Shown: positions 1 through 7,792, numbered from the stretch's first letter. The stretch is DNA of 15,444 nt from CAZKCI01 sp964551475 (GCA_964551475.1 CAZKCI010000032.1:1-15444); one strand, 5' to 3'. The notes: a model not told the origin generated them from the sequence alone. Numbers and translations are program-made.

Positions 1-1396
1 GGCGGGAATGGACGAGCTCTCCGGGGGTATCCTTTATATACAGGATATCCTTCTGCAGCAGTGCGATCCCCGTCTTCCCGTTTCCCTCCCGGGCGGCCTC
101 CACCAGCATCGCCGGGCCTTCCGCGGGGGCGGGATCGACCAGGATCGCTATCGGCTCGGACTTTTCGACGCGATAGGCGCCGGCCTCGGGATCGAACCAG
201 CTGAACTCCACCGCGGGTAGGGCCTGCTCGCCCTCCTGGAGCGGAATGACGACCTGCTTGAAGATCTTCTCGCCGCCGAGCCGGTCTCCCTCCGCTTTTT
301 TCCTGGTCTCCACCTCCGGGTTGTAGGTCTTGAACGCCTCCCCGGGACGGAAAACCGCCATCCGCGCCGAATCGACGTTCCCCTCCCCGGTAATGCTCAC
401 GGTGAGCGTGATCGGCTCGCCCGCTTTCACCCGCCGGGGGCTGGCTTCGGCCTTCATCGCGAAACGGCCGACCGCGCCGCTGAAATCGGCCGGTCGGCCC
501 TCCGCGGGGAGCGGCTTGACCAGGACGGTGATCGGGTCGGAGCGGAGGCTGAAGGGCCGGCGCTCGAAGTCGAAGGGGCTGAAGAAATCGTCGGCGAAAA
601 AATCGTCGATCAGGGACCGCCCGCCCCGGCGGCCGGGGACGAGGACGTCTCCCTTGAGCTCCGCCGAGCCGACCGCCAGCTCGCCCGCCCGGAGAGGGAA
701 AATGGCGCTTTTGAGCTCGTTGACCACATAGGGCACGCCGGCCACCACGCGTTCGAAGTTCTTCTGCCCGGAAACGCTCTCCTCCAGGAAACCGACCGTG
801 GGCGGAGGGGTGTACTGGATGTTGGCGAGCTGAAGGCGATAGGAGAAGAGGCGGAAGGAGAGGGTGACCTGCTCCCCCTCGAAGACCTCCTTCTTGTCGA
901 CGTCGGTCTCGATGAAGAGCGGGCGGTTCGCCCCGGCCGGCTGGGCGCGGGCGGTCTCCGGGGCCGTTCCCCCGTCCGGGGAGGAGGGGGGTGGGGCAAC
1001 GCTCGCCTTGACTATCCTCACCCGGAGAGAATTGCTGGCATAGGTTTTCCCGCCGTGGCGGAGATGGGCGGAAGGGATCTCGACCTCCTTCTCCTCCTCC
1101 GCCAGCGTCGGGACGAGAACATAATTCCAGCTCTTGCTGGAGGTCGCCTGTCCGTTGAGCACCGAAACGTGCGTGGAAACCGTGGTCCGCAGGACCTGAA
1201 AACCCTCCAGCGGGGGAAGCTCCGGTTCGCCATCCGTCGCGCCCTCCACGGTCAGCGTATAGATGAGACGGTCCCCGATCCGGGAGATGACGTCCTTGTC
1301 TACGCTCGCCCGCAGGGAGACCTCGGCGGCGGGAAGGGAGGCGGGGAGGCCCCACGCCAGACACACTGATATCAATGTCGATAGTCGTATGCGCAT
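1..1396 (-). CDS. batD: BatD family protein, 3' end beyond window
   Basis: This is the first 465 codons of a BatD (oxygen tolerance) protein; the frame stays open to base 1, so the C-terminus and its expected membrane anchor lie outside the window. The ATG at 1396 gives a signal peptide (MRIRLSTLISVCLAWGLPA), followed by three beta-rich Ig-like segments starting near residues 25, 160 and 310. The first has the family pattern of a Y-x-L strand and then an IPSAHL strand. The last visible residues (DILYIKDTPGEL) match the region before the BatD membrane segment. The protein should be exported and periplasmic, working with BatA, BatB and BatC. No Shine-Dalgarno is visible before the ATG. GTG at 1402 is an in-frame alternative start. 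A long inverted repeat separates the gene from batC. The family call is from motif recognition, without a search. Confidence 0.85.
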   Translation of the reverse strand, partial: MRIRLSTLISVCLAWGLPASLPAAEVSLRASVDKDVISRIGDRLIYTLTVEGATDGEPELPPLEGFQVLRTTVSTHVSVLNGQATSSKSWNYVLVPTLAEEEKEVEIPSAHLRHGGKTYASNSLRVRIVKASVAPPPSSPDGGTAPETARAQPAGANRPLFIETDVDKKEVFEGEQVTLSFRLFSYRLQLANIQYTPPPTVGFLEESVSGQKNFERVVAGVPYVVNELKSAIFPLRAGELAVGSAELKGDVLVPGRRGGRSLIDDFFADDFFSPFDFERRPFSLRSDPITVLVKPLPAEGRPADFSGAVGRFAMKAEASPRRVKAGEPITLTVSITGEGNVDSARMAVFRPGEAFKTYNPEVETRKKAEGDRLGGEKIFKQVVIPLQEGEQALPAVEFSWFDPEAGAYRVEKSEPIAILVDPAPAEGPAMLVEAAREGNGKTGIALLQKDILYIKDTPGELVHSR

Positions 1397-1410
1397 ACTC
1401 ACTGATAGTC

Positions 1411-1536
1411 GATGGGTTAGGGTCAGGATGTGGGTTTGGTAAATGGGTAAGGTTAATGGTGCAACCCGGCGCGCGGTTTTTTGCCGCACCTTACCCTAAC
1501 CCATTTACCAAACCCACCTCCTAACCCTCTCCCATC
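1411..1536. repeat. Long imperfect inverted repeat between batC and batD
   Basis: Two arms of about 51 nt (1411-1462 and 1486-1536) are imperfect reverse complements around a loop of about 23 nt. The core, GTGGGTTTGGTAAATGGGT at 1430-1448, is perfectly complementary to 1499-1517 (19 bp). The arms are G-rich on the left and C-rich on the right and contain GGGTTAG-like words, loosely of period 7. The right arm runs into the batC stop codon at 1536-1538. In the batC-batD transcript it could fold into a strong stem that insulates batD or stabilises the mRNA. There is no U-tract, so it does not look like a simple intrinsic terminator. Confidence 0.8.
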
Positions 1537-2243
1537 TACCAGTCCTTCAGCACTTCCGGAATATCCTGCGGCTTCTCCTGGATCTGCTCCTGCCGCTGTT
1601 CCTCCTCTTCCGACTTGAGCGCGTCCAACATCCGCTCCGCTTCGTCCTGGTTCATCTCCTTCCGCTGCTCCTGCTCCTGGGGCTGAGGCGGGGGCGAGGG
1701 GGAGGGAGAAGGCCGGGGCGCGGCGGACTGTTCTTCCTGCTTCTGCTTCTCCTTCTTCTGGTCCTCTTTCTGCTCCTGCTTCGGCGGAGGCTGTTGCTTC
1801 TCTTTCATCTGGAGGCTGACGAACTCGTAGTTGAACTTGGCGTCCTCGTCCCGGGGATTGAGCTCGATCGCCTTTTTAAAGGCGGCGAGCGATTCCAGGA
1901 ATTTCCCTTCCCGGTAGAGGGAATTGCCCAGGTTGTAGGCGGCCTGGGCTTGGCGGGCGGCGTCGCCCAGCGATATGCTTCGGCCGAAGAGCTTCCCCGA
2001 CTGCTCGTAGTTCTTCTTCTGATATTCAGCGGCCCCCAGGTTGAAAAAGATGTCCGGGGATTCCGGGAGATCCTGGAGCGCTTTTTGATAGCTCACGATC
2101 GCCTCGTCGTATTTCTTCTCGCCGTACTGGCGGTTCCCCTGCGCGACCGCGGAGGCCGCCGAATCGCCGAAGGCGGTCAGAGGCCATGCGAAAAGAAGAA
2201 GCGCGCCGGCGAAGATGCGGGGTGGATGGGGAGATCGTTTCAT
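1536..2243 (-). CDS. batC: BatC-like TPR protein
   Basis: This is a 235-residue exported TPR protein. A signal peptide covers residues 1 to about 26. About three tetratricopeptide units follow (roughly 33-65, 66-98 and 101-133), with the typical AAYNLGNSLYREGKF and AFKKAIELNP patterns. A highly charged and proline-rich linker (Q, E, K and P; about 145-195) leads to a C-terminal segment with NQDEAERMLDALKSEEEE, which recurs in BatC-type proteins. The ATG at 2243 was chosen because a signal peptide follows it, GGAGG lies just upstream, and it overlaps the batB stop as ATGA (2240-2243). Longer upstream extension in the same frame would only shadow batB. It is probably a periplasmic scaffold for BatA/BatB. 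The TPR call is firm; the role is inferred from context. Confidence 0.88.
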   Translation of the reverse strand: MKRSPHPPRIFAGALLLFAWPLTAFGDSAASAVAQGNRQYGEKKYDEAIVSYQKALQDLPESPDIFFNLGAAEYQKKNYEQSGKLFGRSISLGDAARQAQAAYNLGNSLYREGKFLESLAAFKKAIELNPRDEDAKFNYEFVSLQMKEKQQPPPKQEQKEDQKKEKQKQEEQSAAPRPSPSPSPPPQPQEQEQRKEMNQDEAERMLDALKSEEEEQRQEQIQEKPQDIPEVLKDW

Positions 2244-3289
2244 CTCCGTTCCTCCGGGGTGGGGATCAAGCGGCGGCGGAGGCGGAAACCGCCGGTTCCT
2301 CCCCCCCTCCTCTCCCCCATGGCCGCTTCGCTGAAAAGCAGGAGCAGGGCCAGTCCCAACGGCCACTGGAAACGCGGCTCGAAGACCTGCCGGCGGGTCG
2401 CTTCCATCTCGGTCTTGTCCATTGTAGCAATCCGGTCGTTGTAGATCAACGCGAGCTCCAGGCTTTCGGGCGTGGCCCGGTGGTAGGCGCCGCCGCTCTG
2501 CAGGGCGACTTTCTGGAGCGCGGTCTCGTTCAGCTTGCTCACCACGATGTTCCCCTCCCGGTCCTTGAGGTAGGCGGTCCCGCCCGGCGTCGCGATCTCG
2601 ATCGGAGATTCCGATCCCACGCCGATGGCGAAGATCTTCACACCGGCCTTTTTCGCCCTCTCCGCGGCCGCCTCGTAATCCCCTTCCAGGCTCTCACCGT
2701 CGGTGATCAGGAGCAGGGCTTTCTCCCTCTCCGGACCGCTGCGGAAGGCCCGCGTCGCCTCGTCGATCGCCTCCGCCAGGTTCGTTCCCCCCCGGGGGAC
2801 CGTGTCCACGGAGAGGTCGTCGAGGAGCATCCGCACCACGCCGTAGTCCAGGGTCAGGGGGCAGGCCGAGAAAGCGGTACCCGAAAAGGCGATCAGGCCC
2901 ACCCGGTCGCCCCGAACCAGATGGAGGAGATCCTCGGTCTCCCGCTTGGCCCGCTCCAAACGGTTGGGCTTCACATCCGTGGCCAGCATGGACTTCGAGG
3001 TGTCGATGGCCACGATGAGGTCGGTCCCGTCCCGGCGGACATCCTCCCAGTGGTACCCCCAGCGAGGGCCGAGGATCGCCCCGATCAATAAGGCGGCGGA
3101 GGCGAGCATAAGAACGGGGCGAAGGCGGCGGCGGGACGCACTCACCCCCCGGGAGAGACGGTCCCAGAGGGGACGGTCGGCGAAAATCCCCTCCGCCTTC
3201 CTCCGCCGGGAGGCGGCCAGGCGGTAGAAGACGGCCAGCAGGGGGAGGAGGAGGAGGAGCCAGGCGAAATGGAGAGCGCCGAATTTCAT
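2240..3289 (-). CDS. batB: BatB: membrane-anchored VWA protein
   Basis: This is a 349-residue protein with the BatB layout: an N-terminal membrane segment (about 7-23), a second one (about 58-75), a von Willebrand factor A domain (about 88-285) and a C-terminal membrane helix (about 308-322). The MIDAS metal-binding motif is complete: DTSKS at 96-100, Thr169 in GGTN, and Asp197 in ITDGES. The family variant FSGTAFSACPLTLD is present at about 135-148. The start overlaps the batA stop as ATGA (3286-3289), and the stop overlaps the batC start in the same way, so translation is probably coupled across all three. The tail after the last helix is Gly/Arg-rich and poorly conserved in appearance. It is likely a MoxR client that binds partners through metal. 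Confidence 0.92.
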   Translation of the reverse strand: MKFGALHFAWLLLLLPLLAVFYRLAASRRRKAEGIFADRPLWDRLSRGVSASRRRLRPVLMLASAALLIGAILGPRWGYHWEDVRRDGTDLIVAIDTSKSMLATDVKPNRLERAKRETEDLLHLVRGDRVGLIAFSGTAFSACPLTLDYGVVRMLLDDLSVDTVPRGGTNLAEAIDEATRAFRSGPEREKALLLITDGESLEGDYEAAAERAKKAGVKIFAIGVGSESPIEIATPGGTAYLKDREGNIVVSKLNETALQKVALQSGGAYHRATPESLELALIYNDRIATMDKTEMEATRRQVFEPRFQWPLGLALLLLFSEAAMGERRGGGTGGFRLRRRLIPTPEERR

Positions 3290-4287
3290 GGCAGGATCCG
3301 GGATTTCGTCCCCTCCCCAACCGCCGCGGCCAGGGCCAGGGCGAGAGCCAGCGCCGCCGGGTAGAGATAGAGCTCGCGGTATTCCCGGTAGATGACGGTC
3401 TCGACTTTGGTTTTTTCCATCTGGTCGATGATACGGAAGATCTTAGCCAGCGAATCGGCGCCCTCCGCCCGGAAGAATTCCCCTCCGCCGATCTCGGCGA
3501 TCTTCTTCAGGGACTCCTCGTCGAGATCGAAGGGTTGGCGCCCCCAGCTGACGATCCGCCCCGCGCGGTCGCGCAGGGGAACCGGAGCGGGTCCGCGCGT
3601 CCCCGCTCCGATGGTATAGATTCTGATCCCCAGCGCCTTGGCCGCCTGGGCGGCGGTCAGGGGGTCGACCCGGGTGACGTTGTTGCGGCCGTCGGTGAGC
3701 AGGACGATCACCTTGCTCTTGGCTTCGCTCCCGCGCAGGCGGTTGACGGCGGTGGTCAGGGCCAGGCCGACCGCCGTCCGCGAGGGATCGATCATCCCGA
3801 TCCGCATCCGGTCGATGAAATCAATCAGGACGGGGTGATCGAGCGTGAGCGGGCATTGGGTGAAAGCATAGACCGCGTAGACCACCAGGCCGATCCGGTC
3901 GTCGGGCCGCTCGCGCACGAAATCGGCGGCGACCTTCCGGACCGCGTCCAGGCGGCTCGCCGGCTCGCCGTCGAGCTTCATGTCGTAGGCGTCCATGGTC
4001 CCGGAAACGTCGAGGGCGAGGATCAGGTCGATCCCTTCCGAGGTGACCCGGGTCTCCTCCCTCCCCTTCTGGGGGCGGGAGAGGGCGAGGACGAGGAAGA
4101 GGAGAGCGAGCGAGCGCAGGAGAGCCGGTCCGTGGCGAAGGAGGGGCGAGGGCGGACGGGAAACAGCGGCGAGCGCCGCCGCGGCGCTGAAGGTCACCGC
4201 CATCCCCCGCCGCTCATGCCGGTAGAAGAAGAGGTAGAGCGGGATCAGGAGGAGGAGAACCAGAAATTGTGGGCTATGGAAAGTCAT
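3286..4287 (-). CDS. batA: BatA: membrane-anchored VWA protein
   Basis: This is a 333-residue VWA protein with N-terminal membrane helices (about 8-21 and 55-70), a VWA domain (about 85-290) and a C-terminal helix (about 307-323). MIDAS residues are Asp93, Ser95 and Thr97 in DVSGTM (Thr where Ser is usual in DxSxS), Thr171 and Asp199 in LLTDGRNN. The Ser to Thr change is conservative, so metal binding is likely kept. The ATG overlaps the preceding gene's stop as ATGA (4284-4287). There is no Shine-Dalgarno, because the bases upstream are a pyrimidine-rich heptamer array on this strand. Expression may therefore depend on re-initiation after the upstream gene. BatA and BatB have paired, similar layouts and are typical Bat-operon neighbours. 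Confidence 0.92.
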   Translation of the reverse strand: MTFHSPQFLVLLLLIPLYLFFYRHERRGMAVTFSAAAALAAVSRPPSPLLRHGPALLRSLALLFLVLALSRPQKGREETRVTSEGIDLILALDVSGTMDAYDMKLDGEPASRLDAVRKVAADFVRERPDDRIGLVVYAVYAFTQCPLTLDHPVLIDFIDRMRIGMIDPSRTAVGLALTTAVNRLRGSEAKSKVIVLLTDGRNNVTRVDPLTAAQAAKALGIRIYTIGAGTRGPAPVPLRDRAGRIVSWGRQPFDLDEESLKKIAEIGGGEFFRAEGADSLAKIFRIIDQMEKTKVETVIYREYRELYLYPAALALALALAAAVGEGTKSRILP

Positions 4288-5249
4288 GAGGATGGAGGGT
4301 GGGGGGTAGAGGATGAATGATGGAGGGTAGAGGATAGCGGGTAGGGGATAGCGGCGGGGGGCGTGGTTTCGTCGACCAGCGTCACCGCCGAGTCGTAGAC
4401 GTTCTCGATCTGGCGGGGAGCGGGCCGGAAGCGGGCGAACTTGACCAGATCGCAGTGGGAGAGAAAATCGCCGACCAGCTCCTGGTGCTTGAGCGAAAGC
4501 GTCTCCGAGGAAGCCATCTCGGAGAGAAACTCCTCCGTCGTCCGCTCCGGCGAACGCAGGGCAAAACGGTTCTCGAGGTAATGGCGAACCACATTGGAGA
4601 CCCGGACATAGAACTCCTCGATCAGTCCCCGGCCGGGAAGGTCCTGATCCTTGATCTTCCGCAGTTCCTCGTAGGCGATCTCGTGCGCGGAACGAGGCGG
4701 CGGCGGTCGGGCGGCGGCGGCCCGCGGACGGCGGAGGAAGCGGAGGAGGGCGACAAACGCGGCGAGCAGGATGAGCGCTCCCGCCCCGATCAGGATCGGG
4801 ATCAGGTAAGAGACCGGCAGTTCGCGGGGAGGCTTGATCTCCCGGATGTCTTGCGGCTTTCCCGCCGAGGAGAGAACGCTCGCCACCCGGAATGAGAGCG
4901 GACTGGCACAGAGCGTCTCCTCCCGCCCGTCCGGCAGTGTCAGCCGCGCCTCGGGCGCGGGCAGCGTATGGACGCCCGGTTCGAAGGAAACCATCCGGTG
5001 CCAGCGTCCCCCCACCCCTTCCCCCGTCTCCCGGACTTCGATCTCTCCGAGCTCTCCGGCCAGCTCGCCGATGACGACCTTGGTCCCCTCCGGCGCGCGG
5101 ACGGAGAGATAGTAGGTCACGGGATCGCCGATCGAAACCGTGTCCCGGTCAAGCCAAGCCCGGAGCGCCTCGCCCTCCTGGCCCCGCCCCGGGAAAGGGG
5201 CGGCCAGAAGAAACGCGCTGAGCAACACTGTGGTATAGCCTGCTTTCAT
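4284..5249 (-). CDS. BatD/DUF4381-like membrane protein of the Bat operon
   Basis: This 321-residue protein has a signal peptide (1 to about 23), a periplasmic beta-domain (about 25-125) and the family linker PQDIREIKPP (132-141). One membrane helix follows (about 147-170), then a cytoplasmic helical domain (about 187-290) with the motifs FYVRVSNVVRHYLENRFAL and a CDLVKFARF segment. Proteins of this architecture sit between the DUF58 gene and batA in many Bat operons. The last 22 or so residues (Ser, Pro and His-rich) are encoded by a heptamer array and are unlikely to belong to the ancestral protein. The stop overlaps the batA start. The layout and helical domain resemble those of the 7799-8737 protein, suggesting a duplication. 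The biochemical role is unknown. Confidence 0.82.
   Translation of the reverse strand: MKAGYTTVLLSAFLLAAPFPGRGQEGEALRAWLDRDTVSIGDPVTYYLSVRAPEGTKVVIGELAGELGEIEVRETGEGVGGRWHRMVSFEPGVHTLPAPEARLTLPDGREETLCASPLSFRVASVLSSAGKPQDIREIKPPRELPVSYLIPILIGAGALILLAAFVALLRFLRRPRAAAARPPPPRSAHEIAYEELRKIKDQDLPGRGLIEEFYVRVSNVVRHYLENRFALRSPERTTEEFLSEMASSETLSLKHQELVGDFLSHCDLVKFARFRPAPRQIENVYDSAVTLVDETTPPAAIPYPLSSTLHHSSSTPHPPSS
4288..4350. repeat. Heptamer array inside the DUF4381-like gene 3' end
   Basis: Nine contiguous degenerate 7-bp units in strict register have the plus-strand consensus GAGGATR/GAGGGTA, with GCGGGTA variants. The array begins on the base next to the batA ATG and encodes the C-terminal tail of the upstream protein. 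Seven is not a multiple of three, so the tail's amino-acid pattern drifts. The array also occupies the place where a batA ribosome binding site would be expected. Confidence 0.8.
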
Positions 5250-5270
5250 CCTGCCGGGCCGGTTATCTGC

Positions 5271-5310
5271 CGTCCATACCGTCCATATCGTCCATGCCGT
5301 CCTATCGTCC
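5271..5310. repeat. 9-bp tandem array between DUF58 and DUF4381-like genes
   Basis: Three clean 9-bp units of CGTCCATAN (5271-5297) are followed by two decayed ones up to about 5310. The array fills most of the 68-bp gap between the DUF58 stop at 5318 and the next start at 5249. Confidence 0.8.
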
Positions 5311-5317
5311 CCCAGCT

Positions 5318-6196
5318 TCAGCGGAACTTTCTCTCTCTGAGGCGGAAGAACCTCAGCAGGTCCTTTTCGTAGGGCCGCCCGGTGGAGACCTCGACGGAGT
5401 CCATGTCCGACGAACGGAAAAGCTTGAGGAGCTTCTCCCGCTCCGTCGCCCGGCGGCGCGCGAAAGCTTCCCGCAGGGAGGCGTCTGACGTGTCCAGGAC
5501 CGTTTCCGCCCCCGTCTCGGGATCGGCCAGAGAGACCAGCCCGATCGGGGGAAGGCTCTCCTCCCGCGGATCTCTCACCACCACGGGTACGAGGTCGTGG
5601 CGCCGGTTTGCTATCCGCAGAGCCTTCTCGTAGCCCGCGGCCTCGAAATCGGAGATGAGAAAAGCCACCGTCTGCCGCCGGGACACCTTGCTCAGGTATT
5701 GGAGGGCGAGGCTGAGGTCGGTCCCCTTGCCGGTCGGCGTGAAATAGAGGACCTCCCGGATGACCCGCAGAACGTGCCGGCTCCCCTTGGCCGGGGGGAC
5801 GAACTTCTCGATCCGATCGGTGAAAACGATCAGGCCGACCTTGTCCTTGTTGCGGATGGCGGAGAAGGCCAGGACCGCGCAGATCTCGGCCGCCAGCTCG
5901 CTCTTGAAACGCCCCGTCGTCCCGAACTGGCTGGAGCCGCTCAGGTCCACCAGGAGCATCAGGGTGAGCTCGCGCTCCTCGACGTACTTCTTGATGAAGG
6001 GGCGCCCCATCCGGGCGGTGACGTTCCAGTCGATGTCCCGAACCTCGTCCCCCGGCTGGTACTCCCGCACCTCCTCGAATTCCATCCCCCGCCCCTTGAA
6101 GACGGACTGGTACTCGCCGGCGAAGACGTCGCTCACCATGCGATTGGTGACGATCTTGATGCGCTGGATCTTCCTAATAATATCTTTAGGTAACAT
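5318..6196 (-). CDS. DUF58 domain protein
   Basis: This 292-residue DUF58 protein is the usual partner of MoxR and the Bat VWA proteins. The signature YQPGDEVRDIDWNVTAR is at about 46-62, preceded by VFKGRGMEFEEVREY. A VWA-like fold begins near 78, with the MIDAS-like DLSGSS at 84-89, a GKGTD loop at 156-160 and an ISDFE strand at 181-185. The ATG at 6196 (MLPKD) was chosen because family members typically begin this way. A TTG at 6217 would add seven residues. Neither start has a clear Shine-Dalgarno. No membrane segment is seen, so it is likely cytoplasmic. A four-helix-bundle gene separates it from moxR. Confidence 0.92.
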   Translation of the reverse strand: MLPKDIIRKIQRIKIVTNRMVSDVFAGEYQSVFKGRGMEFEEVREYQPGDEVRDIDWNVTARMGRPFIKKYVEERELTLMLLVDLSGSSQFGTTGRFKSELAAEICAVLAFSAIRNKDKVGLIVFTDRIEKFVPPAKGSRHVLRVIREVLYFTPTGKGTDLSLALQYLSKVSRRQTVAFLISDFEAAGYEKALRIANRRHDLVPVVVRDPREESLPPIGLVSLADPETGAETVLDTSDASLREAFARRRATEREKLLKLFRSSDMDSVEVSTGRPYEKDLLRFFRLRERKFR

Positions 6197-6241
6197 CGCG
6201 AGAATCCCGAAGGCCAAATACTTTTGCGCAGGTTGGAAGAA

Positions 6242-6269
6242 GTGAATGGTGAATGGTGAATGGTGAATG
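6242..6269. repeat. Heptamer array, left flank of four-helix-bundle gene
   Basis: Four perfect tandem copies of GTGAATG lie downstream of the four-helix-bundle stop codon. The same word, in inverted orientation and less perfect, flanks the other side of the gene at 6687-6728. Confidence 0.9.
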
Positions 6270-6289
6270 GCAAAAAATGGCCTGGGCTA

Positions 6290-6655
6290 TCACTTGCTTT
6301 GCAAGCTCCGGACGAGGTTGGTGAGCATCCTGCCGATGATCGCCATTTCGCCCGTGGTTTTTTCGAAAGCAGGCGCGGAGATGTAGCTTAACCGGCTGGC
6401 GATTATCATCTGGGTGTCCAACTCCGCCAATGAACCGCGGGCAACCGTCAGAAAATGCACATACAGGCTGGTTGTGCCGCGGGCAGCGCCTTCGGCGATA
6501 TTGCTGGCGACTGATACCGATGCGCGCCTCATCTGAGACACCAGCCCGAACTTTTCCGACGCCGGGAAGGTCTCGGTCAGCCGATAGATTTCAACACACA
6601 GGTCGATTGACCGCTGCCAGACATCCAGTTTTTTGTGATCGCCCTTACCGGCCAT
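6290..6655 (-). CDS. Four helix bundle protein (23S rRNA IVP / S23 family)
   Basis: This 121-residue protein matches the S23/IVP four-helix-bundle family throughout: LDVWQRSIDLCVEIYRLTETFP (helix 1, about 10-31), QMRRASVSVASNIAEGAARG (about 41-60), then FLTVARGSLAELDTQ and a final helix ending in LTNLVRSLQSK. The length is normal for the family. The ATG at 6655 has a strong GGAGGTG upstream. Relatives occur within 23S rRNA intervening sequences and as free-standing genes, and they share a fold with the diversity-generating-retroelement protein Avd. No rRNA or reverse transcriptase is present here. The molecular function is unknown. Its place inside a conserved operon junction, between inverted arrays, suggests insertion. 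Confidence 0.9.
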   Translation of the reverse strand: MAGKGDHKKLDVWQRSIDLCVEIYRLTETFPASEKFGLVSQMRRASVSVASNIAEGAARGTTSLYVHFLTVARGSLAELDTQMIIASRLSYISAPAFEKTTGEMAIIGRMLTNLVRSLQSK

Positions 6656-6686
6656 GGTTCACCTCCCCGCCATGCCATTCGGTTAC

Positions 6687-6728
6687 CATTCACCATTCCC
6701 TATTCACCATTCCCTATTCACCATTCAC
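6687..6728. repeat. Heptamer array, right flank of four-helix-bundle gene
   Basis: Six contiguous 7-bp units alternate CATTCAC/TATTCAC with CATTCCC. They are the reverse complement of the GTGAATG word found on the other side of the gene. The array ends 2 bp before the moxR stop codon (6731-6733). Confidence 0.88.
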
Positions 6729-6730
6729 TA

Positions 6731-7720
6731 TTAAGGCACTTCCACCTGGTCGAAGATCTTCTGGATCACGTCCTCCGGCGCGAGGTCTTCCGCCTCCGCT
6801 TCATAGGTGACGATCACCCGGTGGCGGAGGACGTCCATCCCGATGGACTTCACGTCCTGGGGGGTGACATAGCCCCGCCCCTTGGTGAAGGCGTAGGCCT
6901 TGGCGGCGAGCGTCAGGTAGATGGTGGCCCGGGGGGAGGCGCCGTACTGGATGTAATCCTTGATGTCGAGCTTGTAGGTCTCGGGGTGGCGGGTGGCGAA
7001 GATCAGGTCGATGATGTAGTCCTTGACCTTGTCGTCGATGTAGATCTCGTCCACCACCTTCCGGGCGGCGAGGATCTCGGAGGGATCGGCCACCGGCTGG
7101 GACTGGAGCTCGTAGCCGGTCACGGCCATCCGGTCGAGGATCTGCCGCTCCTCCTTCTTGCTGGGATAGTCGATCCGGAGCTTGAGCATGAAGCGGTCCA
7201 CCTGCGCTTCGGGCAGGGGGTAGGTCCCCTCCTGCTCAATCGGATTCTGGGTGGCCAGGACCATGAACGGCTCCGCCAGGGGGAAGGTCTCCTTCCCGAT
7301 CGTGACCTGCCGCTCCTGCATCGCTTCCAGGAGCGCCGACTGGACCTTGGCCGGCGCCCGGTTGATCTCGTCGGCCAGGATGATGTTGGAGAAGATCGGC
7401 CCCTTCTTCGTGGTGAAATCGCCGGTCTTGGGATTGTAGACCAGCGTCCCCAAGAGGTCGGCGGGGAGGAGGTCGGGCGTGAACTGGATCCGCTGGAAGC
7501 TGGTCCTGATCGCCCGGGAGAGGACCCGGACCGACATGCTTTTCGCCAGACCCGGCACGCCCTCGATCAGGATATGGCCGTTGGCGAGCAGACCGACCAG
7601 CAGCCGGTCGACCAGGTAGGTCTGCCCTACGATCACCTTGCCCATCTCCGCCCGGATGTTCTCGATAAAACGGCTGGCGGCCTTGACCTTTTCGTTGATC
7701 TCCTGGATGTCCGTCGTCAT
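6731..7720 (-). CDS. moxR: MoxR-family AAA+ ATPase
   Basis: This 329-residue MoxR ATPase is a cytoplasmic chaperone-like AAA+ protein expected to act on VWA-domain partners. Walker A is GVPGLAKS (54-61, Ser where Thr is commonest). Walker B is IILADEIN (113-120), followed by RAPAKVQSALLEAMQE. Sensor 1 is ATQNP (156-160), the family motif GTYPLPEAQVDRF is at 165-177, and sensor 2 is GASPR (260-264). The C-terminal lid domain is complete. The ATG at 7720 has AAGGAG at good spacing. It lies upstream of DUF58, DUF4381-like and bat genes in the same direction, the classic MoxR-Bat layout, with one extra gene inserted after it. Confidence 0.96.
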   Translation of the reverse strand: MTTDIQEINEKVKAASRFIENIRAEMGKVIVGQTYLVDRLLVGLLANGHILIEGVPGLAKSMSVRVLSRAIRTSFQRIQFTPDLLPADLLGTLVYNPKTGDFTTKKGPIFSNIILADEINRAPAKVQSALLEAMQERQVTIGKETFPLAEPFMVLATQNPIEQEGTYPLPEAQVDRFMLKLRIDYPSKKEERQILDRMAVTGYELQSQPVADPSEILAARKVVDEIYIDDKVKDYIIDLIFATRHPETYKLDIKDYIQYGASPRATIYLTLAAKAYAFTKGRGYVTPQDVKSIGMDVLRHRVIVTYEAEAEDLAPEDVIQKIFDQVEVP

Positions 7721-7759
7721 CGCAACTCTCCTTTCAGATTTTTTACCGTGAATCAGCCG

Positions 7760-7792
7760 CTTGACCGATGATGAATGATACTTGACCGATGA
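7760..7792. repeat. Two direct 12-bp repeats, 21-bp spacing
   Basis: CTTGACCGATGA occurs at 7760-7771 and again at 7781-7792, in the gap between the BatD-like stop and moxR. On the minus strand, an ATG overlapping the upstream stop (ATGA at 7799-7802) opens a 19-codon frame through both copies, ending at 7743. This frame is probably a by-product of the repeat. Confidence 0.75.

Larger units (their letters stand above)
6242..6728. mobile_element. Possible inserted unit: four-helix-bundle gene between inverted heptamer arrays
   Basis: The unit has a GTGAATG array at one end, a single small gene, and an inverted array of the same word at the other end. It sits between moxR and DUF58, which are normally adjacent. 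By eye the gene is less GC-rich than its neighbours. No transposase, target-site duplication or classical terminal repeat was recognised, so mobility is an inference. Confidence 0.35.

Noticed and set aside
1411..1517. Telomere-like GGGTTAG words
   Set aside because: The words are few and irregular and lie inside an inverted repeat between two operon genes, not at a replicon end.
6290..6655. Avd-like accessory protein of a diversity-generating retroelement
   Set aside because: The fold family is shared, but there is no reverse transcriptase, template repeat or variable repeat in the window.
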